Positions 1 through 6,571 of a DNA stretch of 11,787 bases are shown in pieces. Both the position numbers and the translations under genes were made by a program. The notes beneath the pieces were generated by a model. The model searched no databases. It was not told the DNA's origin and was given only the letters and a program-made list of their open reading frames with translations. Origin of the DNA: Acididesulfobacillus acetoxydans (GTDB taxonomy: Bacteria > Bacillota > Desulfitobacteriia > Desulfitobacteriales > Desulfitobacteriaceae). The stretch lies in the NCBI RefSeq assembly GCF_900016645.1, contig NZ_CDGJ01000070.1. One strand, written 5' to 3'. Within the stretch, counting starts at the first letter, position 1. The number at the start of each line of letters is the position of its first letter.

Positions 1-1
1 A

Positions 2-262
2 GACCTTGGAAGATTAAGGGTACATAAGGACGGTATTATGCAGAACAAGATCTTCATTGGTTTTATCGCACTCATACTTGCCGCACATATCCACAAGGTC
101 ATGCTGGAAAAGGATCTTTACAAAAAGATGACCATGAAGAAATTGCTCATCACCTTATCTAAATTACGCATCCAAGTAGTAAATGGAACACGAATCCTGT
201 TCCCGCTTACTAAAAATCAAAGCACTATCTACAAAGCGTTTAATGTTAAAGAACCCGTGTAG
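2..262 (+). CDS. IS1634-like transposase, C-terminal part (cut by window edge)
   Basis: The reading frame is open from the first bases of the window and ends at TAG 260-262, so only the C-terminal 86 or so residues are visible. Before the internal ATG at 38 it reads DLGRLRVHKDGI, then a hydrophobic stretch (FIGFIALILAAHIH) and the segment TRILFPLTKNQSTIYKAF. I recognise this as the tail of DDE transposases of the IS1634 group in the IS4 superfamily, where the last part of the catalytic domain is followed by a short tail of this type. The catalytic residues lie outside the window, so activity cannot be judged. The ATG at 38 is probably internal rather than a true start. The right end of the element should lie shortly after 262, but I cannot define its terminal repeat without the left end. 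It marks the left flank as mobile-element territory. Confidence 0.75.
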   Translation, partial: DLGRLRVHKDGIMQNKIFIGFIALILAAHIHKVMLEKDLYKKMTMKKLLITLSKLRIQVVNGTRILFPLTKNQSTIYKAFNVKEPV

Positions 263-548
263 GTATAATTATCGACGGGATTTTAGGTACTTATCTAAAC
301 GCTAAATGTTGCCTACATGGCTTGGGCTTGTTTGGGGGGGGATGGCCGAAGTCGGGGATAAATATGCAACCAAGCACAGTGTGGAATAAGGCTGTGTTGT
401 GGGTTAAGTAATGAGAATGAATCTCGGCTTCGACGTAAATGTTCAATGAACTATTCAATAAACATTTAAAAGTTAACAAAAACGGGCCGGACTTAATCCG
501 ACCCGGCGAGAATGTGACGAAAGTTCCTATGGAGGGGATAGTAGTAAT
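263..548. other. Gene-free stretch with two dyads
   Basis: No convincing gene lies here. The first 30-40 bases probably include the right end of the upstream insertion sequence. There is a run of eight G at 334-341. Two dyads precede the small membrane-protein gene: TAAATGTT (436-443) with AACATTTA (461-468) around a 17-base loop, and an imperfect GC-rich hairpin at 483-505. No T-tract follows either dyad, so neither is a standard intrinsic terminator. No promoter could be assigned with confidence. Confidence 0.5.
483..505. repeat. Imperfect GC-rich inverted repeat
   Basis: CGGGCCGGA (483-491) pairs with TCCGACCCG (497-505) around the loop CTTAA, with one C/A mismatch. It lies 26 bases upstream of the ribosome binding site of the membrane-protein gene at 549. 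No T-run follows, so it may be a 5' leader hairpin, an operator or a leftover of a mobile element. Confidence 0.4.
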
Positions 549-875
549 ATGGGCTTTTCTCCACCCCACAACAGAACATCCCTGCTACTCCCAGCAACCC
601 TGGCCGTTCTCACCCTTCTTGACGGCGCGCTAACGCTCTGGGGGCTTCGTCTTGGCGCAATCGAGGAAGCCAACCCCTTGATGCGATGGTTGATCGACCA
701 AAACGTCGTGGCGTTCATGGCGGTCAAGCTGGCACTGCCGGTCCTCCTGGGGGTCCTGCTGTGGCGGATAGGAAACAGGCCGCACGCATTGGTTTCTCGG
801 CTGGTGGTTATAGGGGTGTTGGCATATGGCGTGGTCCTCGTGACTCATGCCCAGTGGATTCTGCGCGGGGGATAA
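549..875 (+). CDS. Small DUF5658-like membrane protein
   Basis: A 108-residue protein with about three hydrophobic segments: roughly residues 12-35, 51-70 and 82-103. The first segment contains LDGALTLWGLRLGAIEEANPL. This 'D-x-x-x-T-x-W-x-L ... E-A-N-P-L' pattern is typical of DUF5658 small membrane proteins, whose function is unknown. A good ribosome binding site, GGAGGGG (531-537), lies 11 bases before the ATG. It is the first of three closely spaced small genes, with an HTH regulator starting 31 bases downstream. The DNA is much richer in G+C than the metabolic operon further on (40 of 60 bases in 721-780), suggesting a different origin. Membrane location is clear from composition. The family assignment is from memory of the motif, and no role is claimed. 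Confidence 0.7.
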   Translation: MGFSPPHNRTSLLLPATLAVLTLLDGALTLWGLRLGAIEEANPLMRWLIDQNVVAFMAVKLALPVLLGVLLWRIGNRPHALVSRLVVIGVLAYGVVLVTHAQWILRGG

Positions 876-906
876 TGGAACACCGGGGAAGGAATCTAGG
901 AAACTT

Positions 907-1119
907 ATGGACAGCGTCGGTCAATTATTGGCACGACTACGTGGGGACAAGGGCCTCTCCCAGGCAGAACTGGCTAAACTGGTCGGGACAACCGCGAATC
1001 ACATCTGCGATCTGGAGTGCGGGAAGCCGGGCAGTATTGCACTTCTCGCGAAGCTGGCAGTGGTGCTCGACGTGCCTCTGGAAGAAGTGTGGCTGCGTGG
1101 AAACCGACCTGAGCCATGA
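907..1119 (+). CDS. XRE-family HTH regulator, 70 aa
   Basis: A single HTH_3 (Cro/C1-type) DNA-binding domain fills nearly the whole protein: VGQLLARLRGDKGLSQAELA, then VGTTANHICDLECGKPGSI as turn and recognition helix, then LAKLAVVLDVPLEEVWL. I chose the ATG at 907 over an in-frame ATG at 847, because 847 lies inside the preceding gene and adds 20 residues with no domain content. AGGAA (898-902) sits close to the 907 start, with GGGGAAGGAA further upstream. There is no separate ligand-binding or oligomerisation domain. It sits between a small membrane protein and a tiny acidic protein, a layout common in accessory islands. Its targets are unknown; the leader dyads upstream of 549 would be natural autoregulatory sites, which is inference. 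Confidence 0.8.
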   Translation: MDSVGQLLARLRGDKGLSQAELAKLVGTTANHICDLECGKPGSIALLAKLAVVLDVPLEEVWLRGNRPEP

Positions 1120-1228
1120 TCAGTGGCTCGACGACTTCATCGACTGGCTGGAGTCACGTGGCGAATATTTTGGTGGTGGCACGAAGGACGTTACGAGCGA
1201 AGAGGTAACATACGAAGAGGATGAGTAA
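1097..1228 (+). CDS. Small acidic protein, 43 aa (GTG start)
   Basis: A 43-residue frame starting at GTG 1097 overlaps the end of the HTH gene by 23 bases and stops at TAA 1226-1228. The protein is strongly acidic, with a predicted amphipathic helix (DQWLDDFIDWLESRG), the turn EYFGGGTK, and an acidic tail (TSEEVTYEEDE). The purine-rich GGAAGAAG about 10 bases upstream could serve as ribosome binding site. The amino-acid pattern looks like a real protein rather than a shadow frame: hydrophobic residues are helix-spaced and the charges are ordered. The 'helix, SRG, FGGG' pattern faintly recalls the C-terminal part of YggL/DUF469-type proteins, but that is from memory and weak. Function is unknown. 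Translational coupling to the regulator suggests they act together. Confidence 0.5.
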   Translation: METDLSHDQWLDDFIDWLESRGEYFGGGTKDVTSEEVTYEEDE

Positions 1229-1336
1229 CCGTATAACCTGTTCTCCCCAAAAAGAGGAGACCCCGAAAGCACAACGGGAAGCCAAGATCGGCATTTGGGT
1301 GAACAACTTCTGGGCTTGCGGCGGGTTACGATTCTG

Positions 1337-1627
1337 TCACTCCGGCTGGGTGTCTCTATGCTCCCAGATTGACTTATTCTCAATGAGAGCGATAGATCTG
1401 CGTGATGGATTTTGGTCATTCAACTCCCAGTGCCGGACAGTTTGTTCGTCTACGCCCAGATGCTTTGCGAAGCTTCGTTTGGTCATCCCCATACATAAGC
1501 GTATTTTATGTACCTTCTCCGCAAAGGTTCTTTCCGGCAAACTGTCAAATCCGCCTAACCAGGGGGGTAATGGCACAGAAAGAGCTTTTGCAAGCCTGGC
1601 TAAGGTATCTATTGTTGGCTGATGCAT
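1337..1627 (-). pseudogene. HTH (XRE-like) protein with truncated first domain
   Basis: The 96-residue minus-strand frame starts abruptly with MHQPTIDTLARLAKALSVPL, which is the normal last helix of an XRE HTH domain ('..QPTIDTLARLAKAL..'), so the first part of that domain is missing. A linker PPWLGGFDSLPE follows, then a second complete HTH-like domain (residues about 34-83: FAEKVHKIRLCMGMTKRSFAKHLGV, then DEQTVRHWELND, then PSRR). The frame upstream of the ATG runs through the 34-bp palindrome and hits an in-frame TAG with no better start, and no strong ribosome binding site precedes the ATG. I read it as a 5'-truncated remnant. The alternative is a functional single-domain regulator expressed leftward, divergent from the glycerate kinase operon. 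It ends at TGA (1339-1337). Confidence 0.6.
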
Positions 1628-1658
1628 ATCAGACCATCCAATTGGATGGTCTGATATG
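1625..1658. promoter_or_regulatory. Perfect 34-bp palindrome, candidate operator
   Basis: The arm CATATCAGACCATCCAA (1625-1641) is followed directly by its exact reverse complement (1642-1658), with no spacer and no mismatch. No T-run follows on either strand, so it is not an intrinsic terminator. It ends 15 bases before the proposed -35 box of the downstream operon, with its centre about 65-70 bases upstream of the likely transcription start. That is a typical position for an activator site. It also sits exactly at the broken 5' end of the minus-strand HTH frame. The cognate protein is unknown; the MocR-like regulator at 8587 is the nearest candidate, by inference only. Confidence 0.65.
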
Positions 1659-1673
1659 TCTTGCTAATGGCTG

Positions 1674-1702
1674 TTGTTAATTGATTTCCGTTCGGCTATA
1701 TT
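1674..1702 (+). promoter_or_regulatory. Candidate sigma-A promoter of the kinase-enolase-hyuAB operon
   Basis: TTGTTA (1674-1679) as -35 and TATATT (1697-1702) as -10 are separated by exactly 17 bases. They match 4 of 6 and 5 of 6 consensus positions. Transcription would start near 1709, leaving a leader of about 70 bases before the TTG start at 1780. The weaker -35 box and the palindrome just upstream fit activator-dependent expression. Confidence 0.55.
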
Positions 1703-1762
1703 TTAAATAATTGAAGTCGACAATAATCCTGTGCTTTTGGATTCACCTTCTATGTAATTAAG

Positions 1763-1782
1763 AAAAGGGGCATCTCGTCTTG
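1763..1782 (+). promoter_or_regulatory. Ribosome binding site selecting a TTG start
   Basis: AAAAGGGG (1763-1770) lies 9 bases before TTG 1780-1782. No ATG or GTG in this frame gives a better-placed start, and the protein from this TTG begins with a normal lysine-rich N-terminus (MKKIRNAKELL). Confidence 0.6.
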
Positions 1783-3183
1783 AAGAAAATAAGAAACGCT
1801 AAGGAATTACTCGCTCGTGGTGACGTCGAATCGAGGCGGATGGTTTTATCTATTTTGGAACAAGTGCTACAGAGAATGGATTCCTACAATCGGATTAAAG
1901 ATATCGCAAAGCTAGACGGGGACGTCCTGCAGATCGGAACAAAAAAGATCAATTTGCAGGAGAAGAAAAGAATATTTCTTCTCGGCGCGGGCAAAGCATG
2001 CAACTCGATGGCCCGGGCGGTTGAAGACATTTTGGGCGATAGAATTACCAAAGGAATTATTATTGTAAAAGTTCTGGAGCCAACAGAAAAGTTTAAATAT
2101 TGCGAGGTGGTCTGCGGCGGACATCCGCTACCGAACGAGGAGGGCCTCAAAGCGGCCGAAGCTATTTTGGAGCTGGTTGAACAAGCTGACGCCAATGATC
2201 TGTTTATCAGCGTCATCAGTGGCGGGAGTTCGGCGTTGATGAGTTGCCCCGTACAAAGCATCAGTCTTGAAGAAGAGCTGAAAGTAACCGATCTGTTGTT
2301 GAAATGCGGGGCAAATATTAATGAAATTAATGCGGTGCGGCGGCATATTTCCCAGGTCAACGGGGGGCGGCTGGCAGAAAAAATTCTCGCCAAGCGGGCT
2401 GAGCTGATCAACTTTATCATCAGTGATAGCGTAGGGGCAAAGCCGACCGCCGATCGGAGCCGTCCCTGTTTTTTTCAGGGCACTCCTGTAGCGCGTGACC
2501 AGACAACAATCAAAGATGCTTTAAATACAATCAAGAAGTACAGGCTCGCGGCCGAAGTACCAAAGGCAATCATGGACTATCTTGAGGCAGAAGATGAGTC
2601 GCATGAGACACCTAAAGAATTAGAGGGGAGGGTTTCGCATTTCGTCCTTGATAAAGTCCCTGATTCCTGTGAAGTTGCAGCTGCGGTCGCGCGGGAAATG
2701 GGAATTCCGTCAATGACGCTGACAACTTATCTTGAAGGAGAGAGTAGGGAAGCCGGAATATTTTTAGCGAGCGTTGCCCGAGAAATACAGACCAACCATC
2801 GTCCGCTGGCAACTCCGTGCGTGTTATTGCTGGCGGGAGAGACTACGACCAAAATAGAAAAAAATGAAAAGTGTGGCAAGGGTGGTCCCTCGCAGGAATT
2901 GGCGCTGGGGTTTGCACTCAAGGCGGAGCTGGTTGAGGGAGTATGTCTTGGAGCGCTGGATACTGATGGCACCGACGGACCGACGGATGCGGCTGGTGCG
3001 ATTGCCGATGCTAAAACGGCCGCGCGGGCTAGGTCGATAGGCTTGGATATGTACAAAGCGACGCTAGAGCATTCGTCTCATTCGTTCTTTGATGGGCTTG
3101 GAGACTGCTTATACACAGGAACAACTGGGACAAATGTCTGTGATTTGAATGTTTTGTATATCCCCAATAAGAGAGAGGCATAA
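1780..3183 (+). CDS. Glycerate 2-kinase family protein (DUF4147/MOFRL)
   Basis: A 467-residue protein with the two-domain layout of GckA-type glycerate 2-kinases, which phosphorylate D-glycerate at C2 with ATP to give 2-phosphoglycerate in the cytoplasm. The N-terminal DUF4147 domain shows GAGKA (69-73), GGHPLP (113-118), SGGSSAL (147-153) and INAVRRHISQVNGGRL (183-198). The C-terminal MOFRL domain shows GETTT (353-357), GKGGPSQELAL (367-377), DTDGTDGPTDAAGA (394-407) and TGTTGTNVCDL (446-456). Length is normal for the family. The segment after ISDSVG (214-219) is unusual: the expected 'SGPT'-type loop is replaced by a stretch with RSRPCFFQGTPVA, and the usual TGPTGTN reads TGTTGTN. Glycerate may therefore not be the substrate. 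It is the first operon gene, 16 bases from the enolase-like gene. Family certain, substrate uncertain. Confidence 0.88.
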   Translation: MKKIRNAKELLARGDVESRRMVLSILEQVLQRMDSYNRIKDIAKLDGDVLQIGTKKINLQEKKRIFLLGAGKACNSMARAVEDILGDRITKGIIIVKVLEPTEKFKYCEVVCGGHPLPNEEGLKAAEAILELVEQADANDLFISVISGGSSALMSCPVQSISLEEELKVTDLLLKCGANINEINAVRRHISQVNGGRLAEKILAKRAELINFIISDSVGAKPTADRSRPCFFQGTPVARDQTTIKDALNTIKKYRLAAEVPKAIMDYLEAEDESHETPKELEGRVSHFVLDKVPDSCEVAAAVAREMGIPSMTLTTYLEGESREAGIFLASVAREIQTNHRPLATPCVLLLAGETTTKIEKNEKCGKGGPSQELALGFALKAELVEGVCLGALDTDGTDGPTDAAGAIADAKTAARARSIGLDMYKATLEHSSHSFFDGLGDCLYTGTTGTNVCDLNVLYIPNKREA

Positions 3184-3199
3184 GGGAGTTGGATTCACG

Positions 3200-4483
3200 A
3201 TGAGTCGTATCAAAAATGTTGTACCTCGGCAGATATTTGACACCAAAGGGCGGCCGATGCTGGAGGTTGATATCGTTACCGATAACGGGGCCATGGGACG
3301 GGGTTCGTCCCCTACCGGCACATCGGTGGGGAAACATGAGGCCGTTGTACTTCGTGATATGGATATCTCTTCCTTCGGCGGGCTTGGTGTTTCCCGCGCT
3401 ATCAAAAACATCCAGGAAATCGTAGCGCCGGCAATCATCGGTATGGACGTAAACGAACAAGAACTTATCGATAATACGATAATCGCCCTTGACGGGACAA
3501 AAAACAAAGCGAGACTAGGCGGCAATACGATTTATAGTACGTCGATAGCTGTAGCCAGGGCAGCCGCTTGTAGTAATAACCTCCCGCTTTATCGATACCT
3601 GGCGAAGGGTAAGGAAGTAACTATTCCTGTTCCTACGTTTAATATGATCAACGGAGGGTCTTACGGAGCAAGCAGACTGGATTTTCAGGAATTTATGATT
3701 GTTCCTTGGAAAGCACAAACCTTCCGGGAGGCGATGCAGATAGCCGTGGAAGTGTTTTATATACTGCCTGATATTATTCGGAAAAAAGGGGGCCTTGTTA
3801 ATACTGGCAATTATTCCGGTTATGGCGCTCCCGTACAAGATCCTGCAGCCGTGCTAGATATTTTGAGCACAGCGGCGGAAGCAGCAGGGTATCTTGACAA
3901 GATAGTTTTTGCGCTTGATTGCGCGGCCAGTGAAATATACGACGAAACTAGAAATAAATACAGATTTATGGAGCAGTTTGTAACTCGGGAAGACATCATA
4001 AATGTTATAAAAGAGTTATCAAAAAAATACCCTCTGTTATTTGTGGAAGATATTCTTCAAGAAGATGATTTTGCCGGTTTTGCACTTGCCACAGAACAGT
4101 TATATCCGACATTGGTCGTGGGGGACGACCTGTTTACTACCAACATCGAAAGAGTAAAGACCGGAATAAAAATGCATGCGGGTAACGGCATTATTTTAAA
4201 ACCTAATCAGGTCGGCTCGTTGACGGAAGCACTGGTAACTAAAGTCTATGCCAGCGAACGAGGTTTTACCGTTATTCCTTCCGGCCGGGCCGGCGGTGCA
4301 GTCGATGATCCGATCCGGGAAATAGCTGTCGGCATAAAAGCGCCATTGGTAAAAGTAGGTGCGCCGCGGAGCGGTGAAAGGATTAACTCAATGAACCAGC
4401 TGCTGCGGATTGAGGAAACACTGACCGGCCCCAGGACGTTGGCCGATATCGGGGCTATTATTGCGGAATTTCGGCTTGACTAA
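3200..4483 (+). CDS. Divergent enolase paralog, catalytic residues altered
   Basis: A 427-residue protein with full-length enolase architecture. The N-terminal domain starts RQIFDTKGRPMLEV and the barrel ends GERINSMNQLLRIEE. I chose ATG 3200 over an in-frame ATG at 3149, which lies inside the kinase gene; GGGAG (3184-3188) precedes 3200. Using yeast numbering, it keeps the loop serine S39 (here S42), E168 (E164), metal ligands D246, E295 and D320 (D240, E283, D309/310), and lysines K345 and K396 (K334, K385). It lacks H159 (GGAHA reads GGSYG, Y155), the acid/base E211 (GDEGG reads GNYSG, Y205) and H373 (SHRSG reads SGRAG, G362). Proton abstraction next to a carboxylate remains plausible; normal dehydration of 2-phosphoglycerate looks doubtful. 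Its pairing with a glycerate 2-kinase suggests it acts on that enzyme's phosphorylated product. Confidence 0.85.
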   Translation: MSRIKNVVPRQIFDTKGRPMLEVDIVTDNGAMGRGSSPTGTSVGKHEAVVLRDMDISSFGGLGVSRAIKNIQEIVAPAIIGMDVNEQELIDNTIIALDGTKNKARLGGNTIYSTSIAVARAAACSNNLPLYRYLAKGKEVTIPVPTFNMINGGSYGASRLDFQEFMIVPWKAQTFREAMQIAVEVFYILPDIIRKKGGLVNTGNYSGYGAPVQDPAAVLDILSTAAEAAGYLDKIVFALDCAASEIYDETRNKYRFMEQFVTREDIINVIKELSKKYPLLFVEDILQEDDFAGFALATEQLYPTLVVGDDLFTTNIERVKTGIKMHAGNGIILKPNQVGSLTEALVTKVYASERGFTVIPSGRAGGAVDDPIREIAVGIKAPLVKVGAPRSGERINSMNQLLRIEETLTGPRTLADIGAIIAEFRLD

Positions 4484-4497
4484 GGGGGGTATATGTA

Positions 4498-6543
4498 ATG
4501 TATAGGATTGGAATAGACGTGGGCGGTACCTTTACCGATGTAACACTTTTGAATGCTGATACCGGAAAGTATTATACCTACAAACTGTCATCGACGCCGC
4601 ACGACCAGTCAGTGGCGATTATGAACGGGACGAAGGAGATTCTGGAGCTTTATAATATTTCGGCGAGAGATGTTAACTATTTTGGCCATGGCACGACGGT
4701 GGCCACTAATATAATTATCGAGCGAAAAGGGGCCAAAACGGCGCTACTTACTACGCGTGGCTTTAGGGATATCCTGGAGATCGGGCGTCAGACACGGCCC
4801 AGTCTTTATAATTTATTTGAGGAGAAACCAGAAACCTTGGTGAAGCGGTCGCTCAGGCGCGAGTTAAACGAGCGCGTCAGATCCGACGGCAGTGTCGCAA
4901 AAGCCATTGAACCGAAAGAAATTATTGCGGCTTTAGAGAAAATAAAGCAGGAAGGTGTCGAATCGCTGGCAGTTTGTTTTTTGTTTTCATTTCTCAACAG
5001 TGAAAATGAAAAAGCAGTTGAAGACTGCATCAAACAAGTCTGGCCGGAAGTTTACTATTCACTATCGTCAGCTATTCTTCCCGAGTTTAGGGAGTTTGAG
5101 CGGCTGAGCACGACGGTAATAAACTCCTATCTTGGTCCGAAGATGAAAATATATATCGACAACATGCAAGAACGGGTTAAAGAAGTGGGTGTCACGGTTG
5201 AACCGTATATCACCCAGTCCAACGGCGGGGTAATGTCGATCAGCTCCACGGTGGAGACGCCGGTCCAGACCGCGTTGTCCGGTCCGAGCGCAGGTGTTGT
5301 CGGAGCGATTTATGTGGCCGAGTCCGCGGGATTTAAAAACATTATCACTTATGACATGGGCGGCACCAGCACGGACGTTTCGCTGGTGAACAACGGGACG
5401 GCCGAATATACGACCAAACGCAAGGTTTGCGGTTTGCCGTCGGGTGTGCCGATGATCGATGTTCATGCCGTCGGGGCTGGCGGGGGAAGCATTGCCCGGG
5501 TTGACAGCGCGGGAGCCCTCAAGGTTGGTCCGGAAAGCGCCGGGTCGGTACCTGGCCCGGCTTGCTACGGCTTGGGCGGGGATAATCCCGTAGTTACCGA
5601 CGCCAATCTGGTGCTCGGGCGCATAAACCCCAAGCATTTTCTGGGTGGGCGGATGCAAATCAAGGCGAAATACGCCGAAAAAGCAATCCGGGAAAAAGTC
5701 GCCGGAAAGCTTGGGATGTCGGTAGAGGAAGCGGCTCAGGGCATTATCCGCGTCGTCAACTCGAATATGTCCCGGGCAATCCGCGTCATCACCGTCGAAC
5801 GCGGCTACAATCCGTCTGATTTTACGTTGGTAGCCTATGGCGGCGCCGGTCCTTTGCATGCGGTTCACCTGGCCCAGGATATGGGCATCAAAACAGTGCT
5901 CATTCCGTCGGCCCCGGGAGTTCTTTGCGCATTCGGCCTGTTAACGGCCGATATCAAAAAGAGCTATGTCAAGACTTGGCTTTCAAAATACGATGAAGCT
6001 GGTCCGGAACTTCTCAACAGCATTTTCAAACCGCTTATCAAACAGGGTAATGCTTGGCTTGCGTCCGAGAACGTGCCGGAAGCCAACCGCAAGTTTAATA
6101 ATATCGTTGAAATGCGCTACATCGGTCAGAATTACGAACTTCAAGTCAGTGTTCGGTCCGGCGCAATCAGCCAGAGTGATTTCGAGGAGCTTAAAACCAA
6201 ATTCTTTAAAGAGCATGAGAAGAACTACGGATATTTCAATCCTACCGCTCCGGTGCAATTTGTCAATTTCCGGACCGAGGCGATCGGCATTGTCGCCAAG
6301 CCGAACCTTGCTACAATCGAAAAGATGACGGATAACATTAAAAAGGCCCTGATCGAAACCAGGGAGGTTTATTTTGCCGAGACGGGGACTATTGACTGTC
6401 CGGTATATGACCGCTATAAAATCGGCCAGATCGATCGCGTGCAAGGGCCCTGCATTATTGAGCAGATGGATTCCACCACGGTCATTCCCCCCAATACCCA
6501 TTTTAAAGTCGATTGTTACGGCAACATCATCGTTACGGTTTGA
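4498..6543 (+). CDS. hyuA: HyuA-type ATP-dependent hydantoinase/oxoprolinase/carboxylase subunit
   Basis: A 681-residue protein of normal length for HyuA. Domains are Hydant_A_N (about 3-180), with DVGGTFTDV (7-15) and GHGTTVATN (63-71), and Hydantoinase_A (about 200-490). The latter carries DMGGTSTDVSL (286-296), AVGAGGGSIA (324-333) and GPESAGSVPGPACYG (344-358). A C-terminal domain runs from about 500 to 681. These ASKHA-type phosphate-binding motifs bind ATP. In this family (N-methylhydantoinase, 5-oxoprolinase, caprolactamase, acetone and acetophenone carboxylases) the subunit uses ATP to activate an amide or carboxyl/enol group. AAGGGGGG (4482-4489) sits 8 bases before the ATG. The gene begins 14 bases after the enolase-like gene and is followed by hyuB, its obligate partner. 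Sequence alone does not separate a hydrolase from a carboxylase. Confidence 0.9.
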   Translation: MYRIGIDVGGTFTDVTLLNADTGKYYTYKLSSTPHDQSVAIMNGTKEILELYNISARDVNYFGHGTTVATNIIIERKGAKTALLTTRGFRDILEIGRQTRPSLYNLFEEKPETLVKRSLRRELNERVRSDGSVAKAIEPKEIIAALEKIKQEGVESLAVCFLFSFLNSENEKAVEDCIKQVWPEVYYSLSSAILPEFREFERLSTTVINSYLGPKMKIYIDNMQERVKEVGVTVEPYITQSNGGVMSISSTVETPVQTALSGPSAGVVGAIYVAESAGFKNIITYDMGGTSTDVSLVNNGTAEYTTKRKVCGLPSGVPMIDVHAVGAGGGSIARVDSAGALKVGPESAGSVPGPACYGLGGDNPVVTDANLVLGRINPKHFLGGRMQIKAKYAEKAIREKVAGKLGMSVEEAAQGIIRVVNSNMSRAIRVITVERGYNPSDFTLVAYGGAGPLHAVHLAQDMGIKTVLIPSAPGVLCAFGLLTADIKKSYVKTWLSKYDEAGPELLNSIFKPLIKQGNAWLASENVPEANRKFNNIVEMRYIGQNYELQVSVRSGAISQSDFEELKTKFFKEHEKNYGYFNPTAPVQFVNFRTEAIGIVAKPNLATIEKMTDNIKKALIETREVYFAETGTIDCPVYDRYKIGQIDRVQGPCIIEQMDSTTVIPPNTHFKVDCYGNIIVTV

Positions 6544-6553
6544 TAAGTATCGT

Positions 6554-6571
6554 TAAGGAGTGAACACCGTG
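6554..6571 (+). promoter_or_regulatory. Ribosome binding site fixing the hyuB GTG start
   Basis: TAAGGAG (6554-6560) lies 8 bases before GTG 6569-6571. An in-frame GTG at 6560 overlaps the binding site itself and cannot be the start, so the protein begins MSIKFDG. Confidence 0.7.

Noticed and set aside
686..1228. 180-codon plus-strand frame spanning the small-gene cassette
   Set aside because: Most of it overlaps the membrane-protein and HTH genes in another frame and has low-quality composition. Only its last 43 codons, from GTG 1097, look like a real protein.
1229..1336. Possible RNA gene or terminator between the acidic protein and the minus-strand HTH frame
   Set aside because: No stable hairpin with a T-run and no tRNA-like or riboswitch-like pattern could be seen.
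1838..1844. GGATGGT half-site matches to the palindrome here and at 10351-10357
   Set aside because: These are seven-base matches inside a coding region and across a start codon, without the partner arm. Chance is enough to explain them.
5068..5868. Long minus-strand open frame (266 codons) inside hyuA
   Set aside because: It lies wholly opposite a strongly conserved HyuA coding region, and its His/Arg/Asp-rich composition matches no family I know. It is a shadow of the plus-strand codon pattern.
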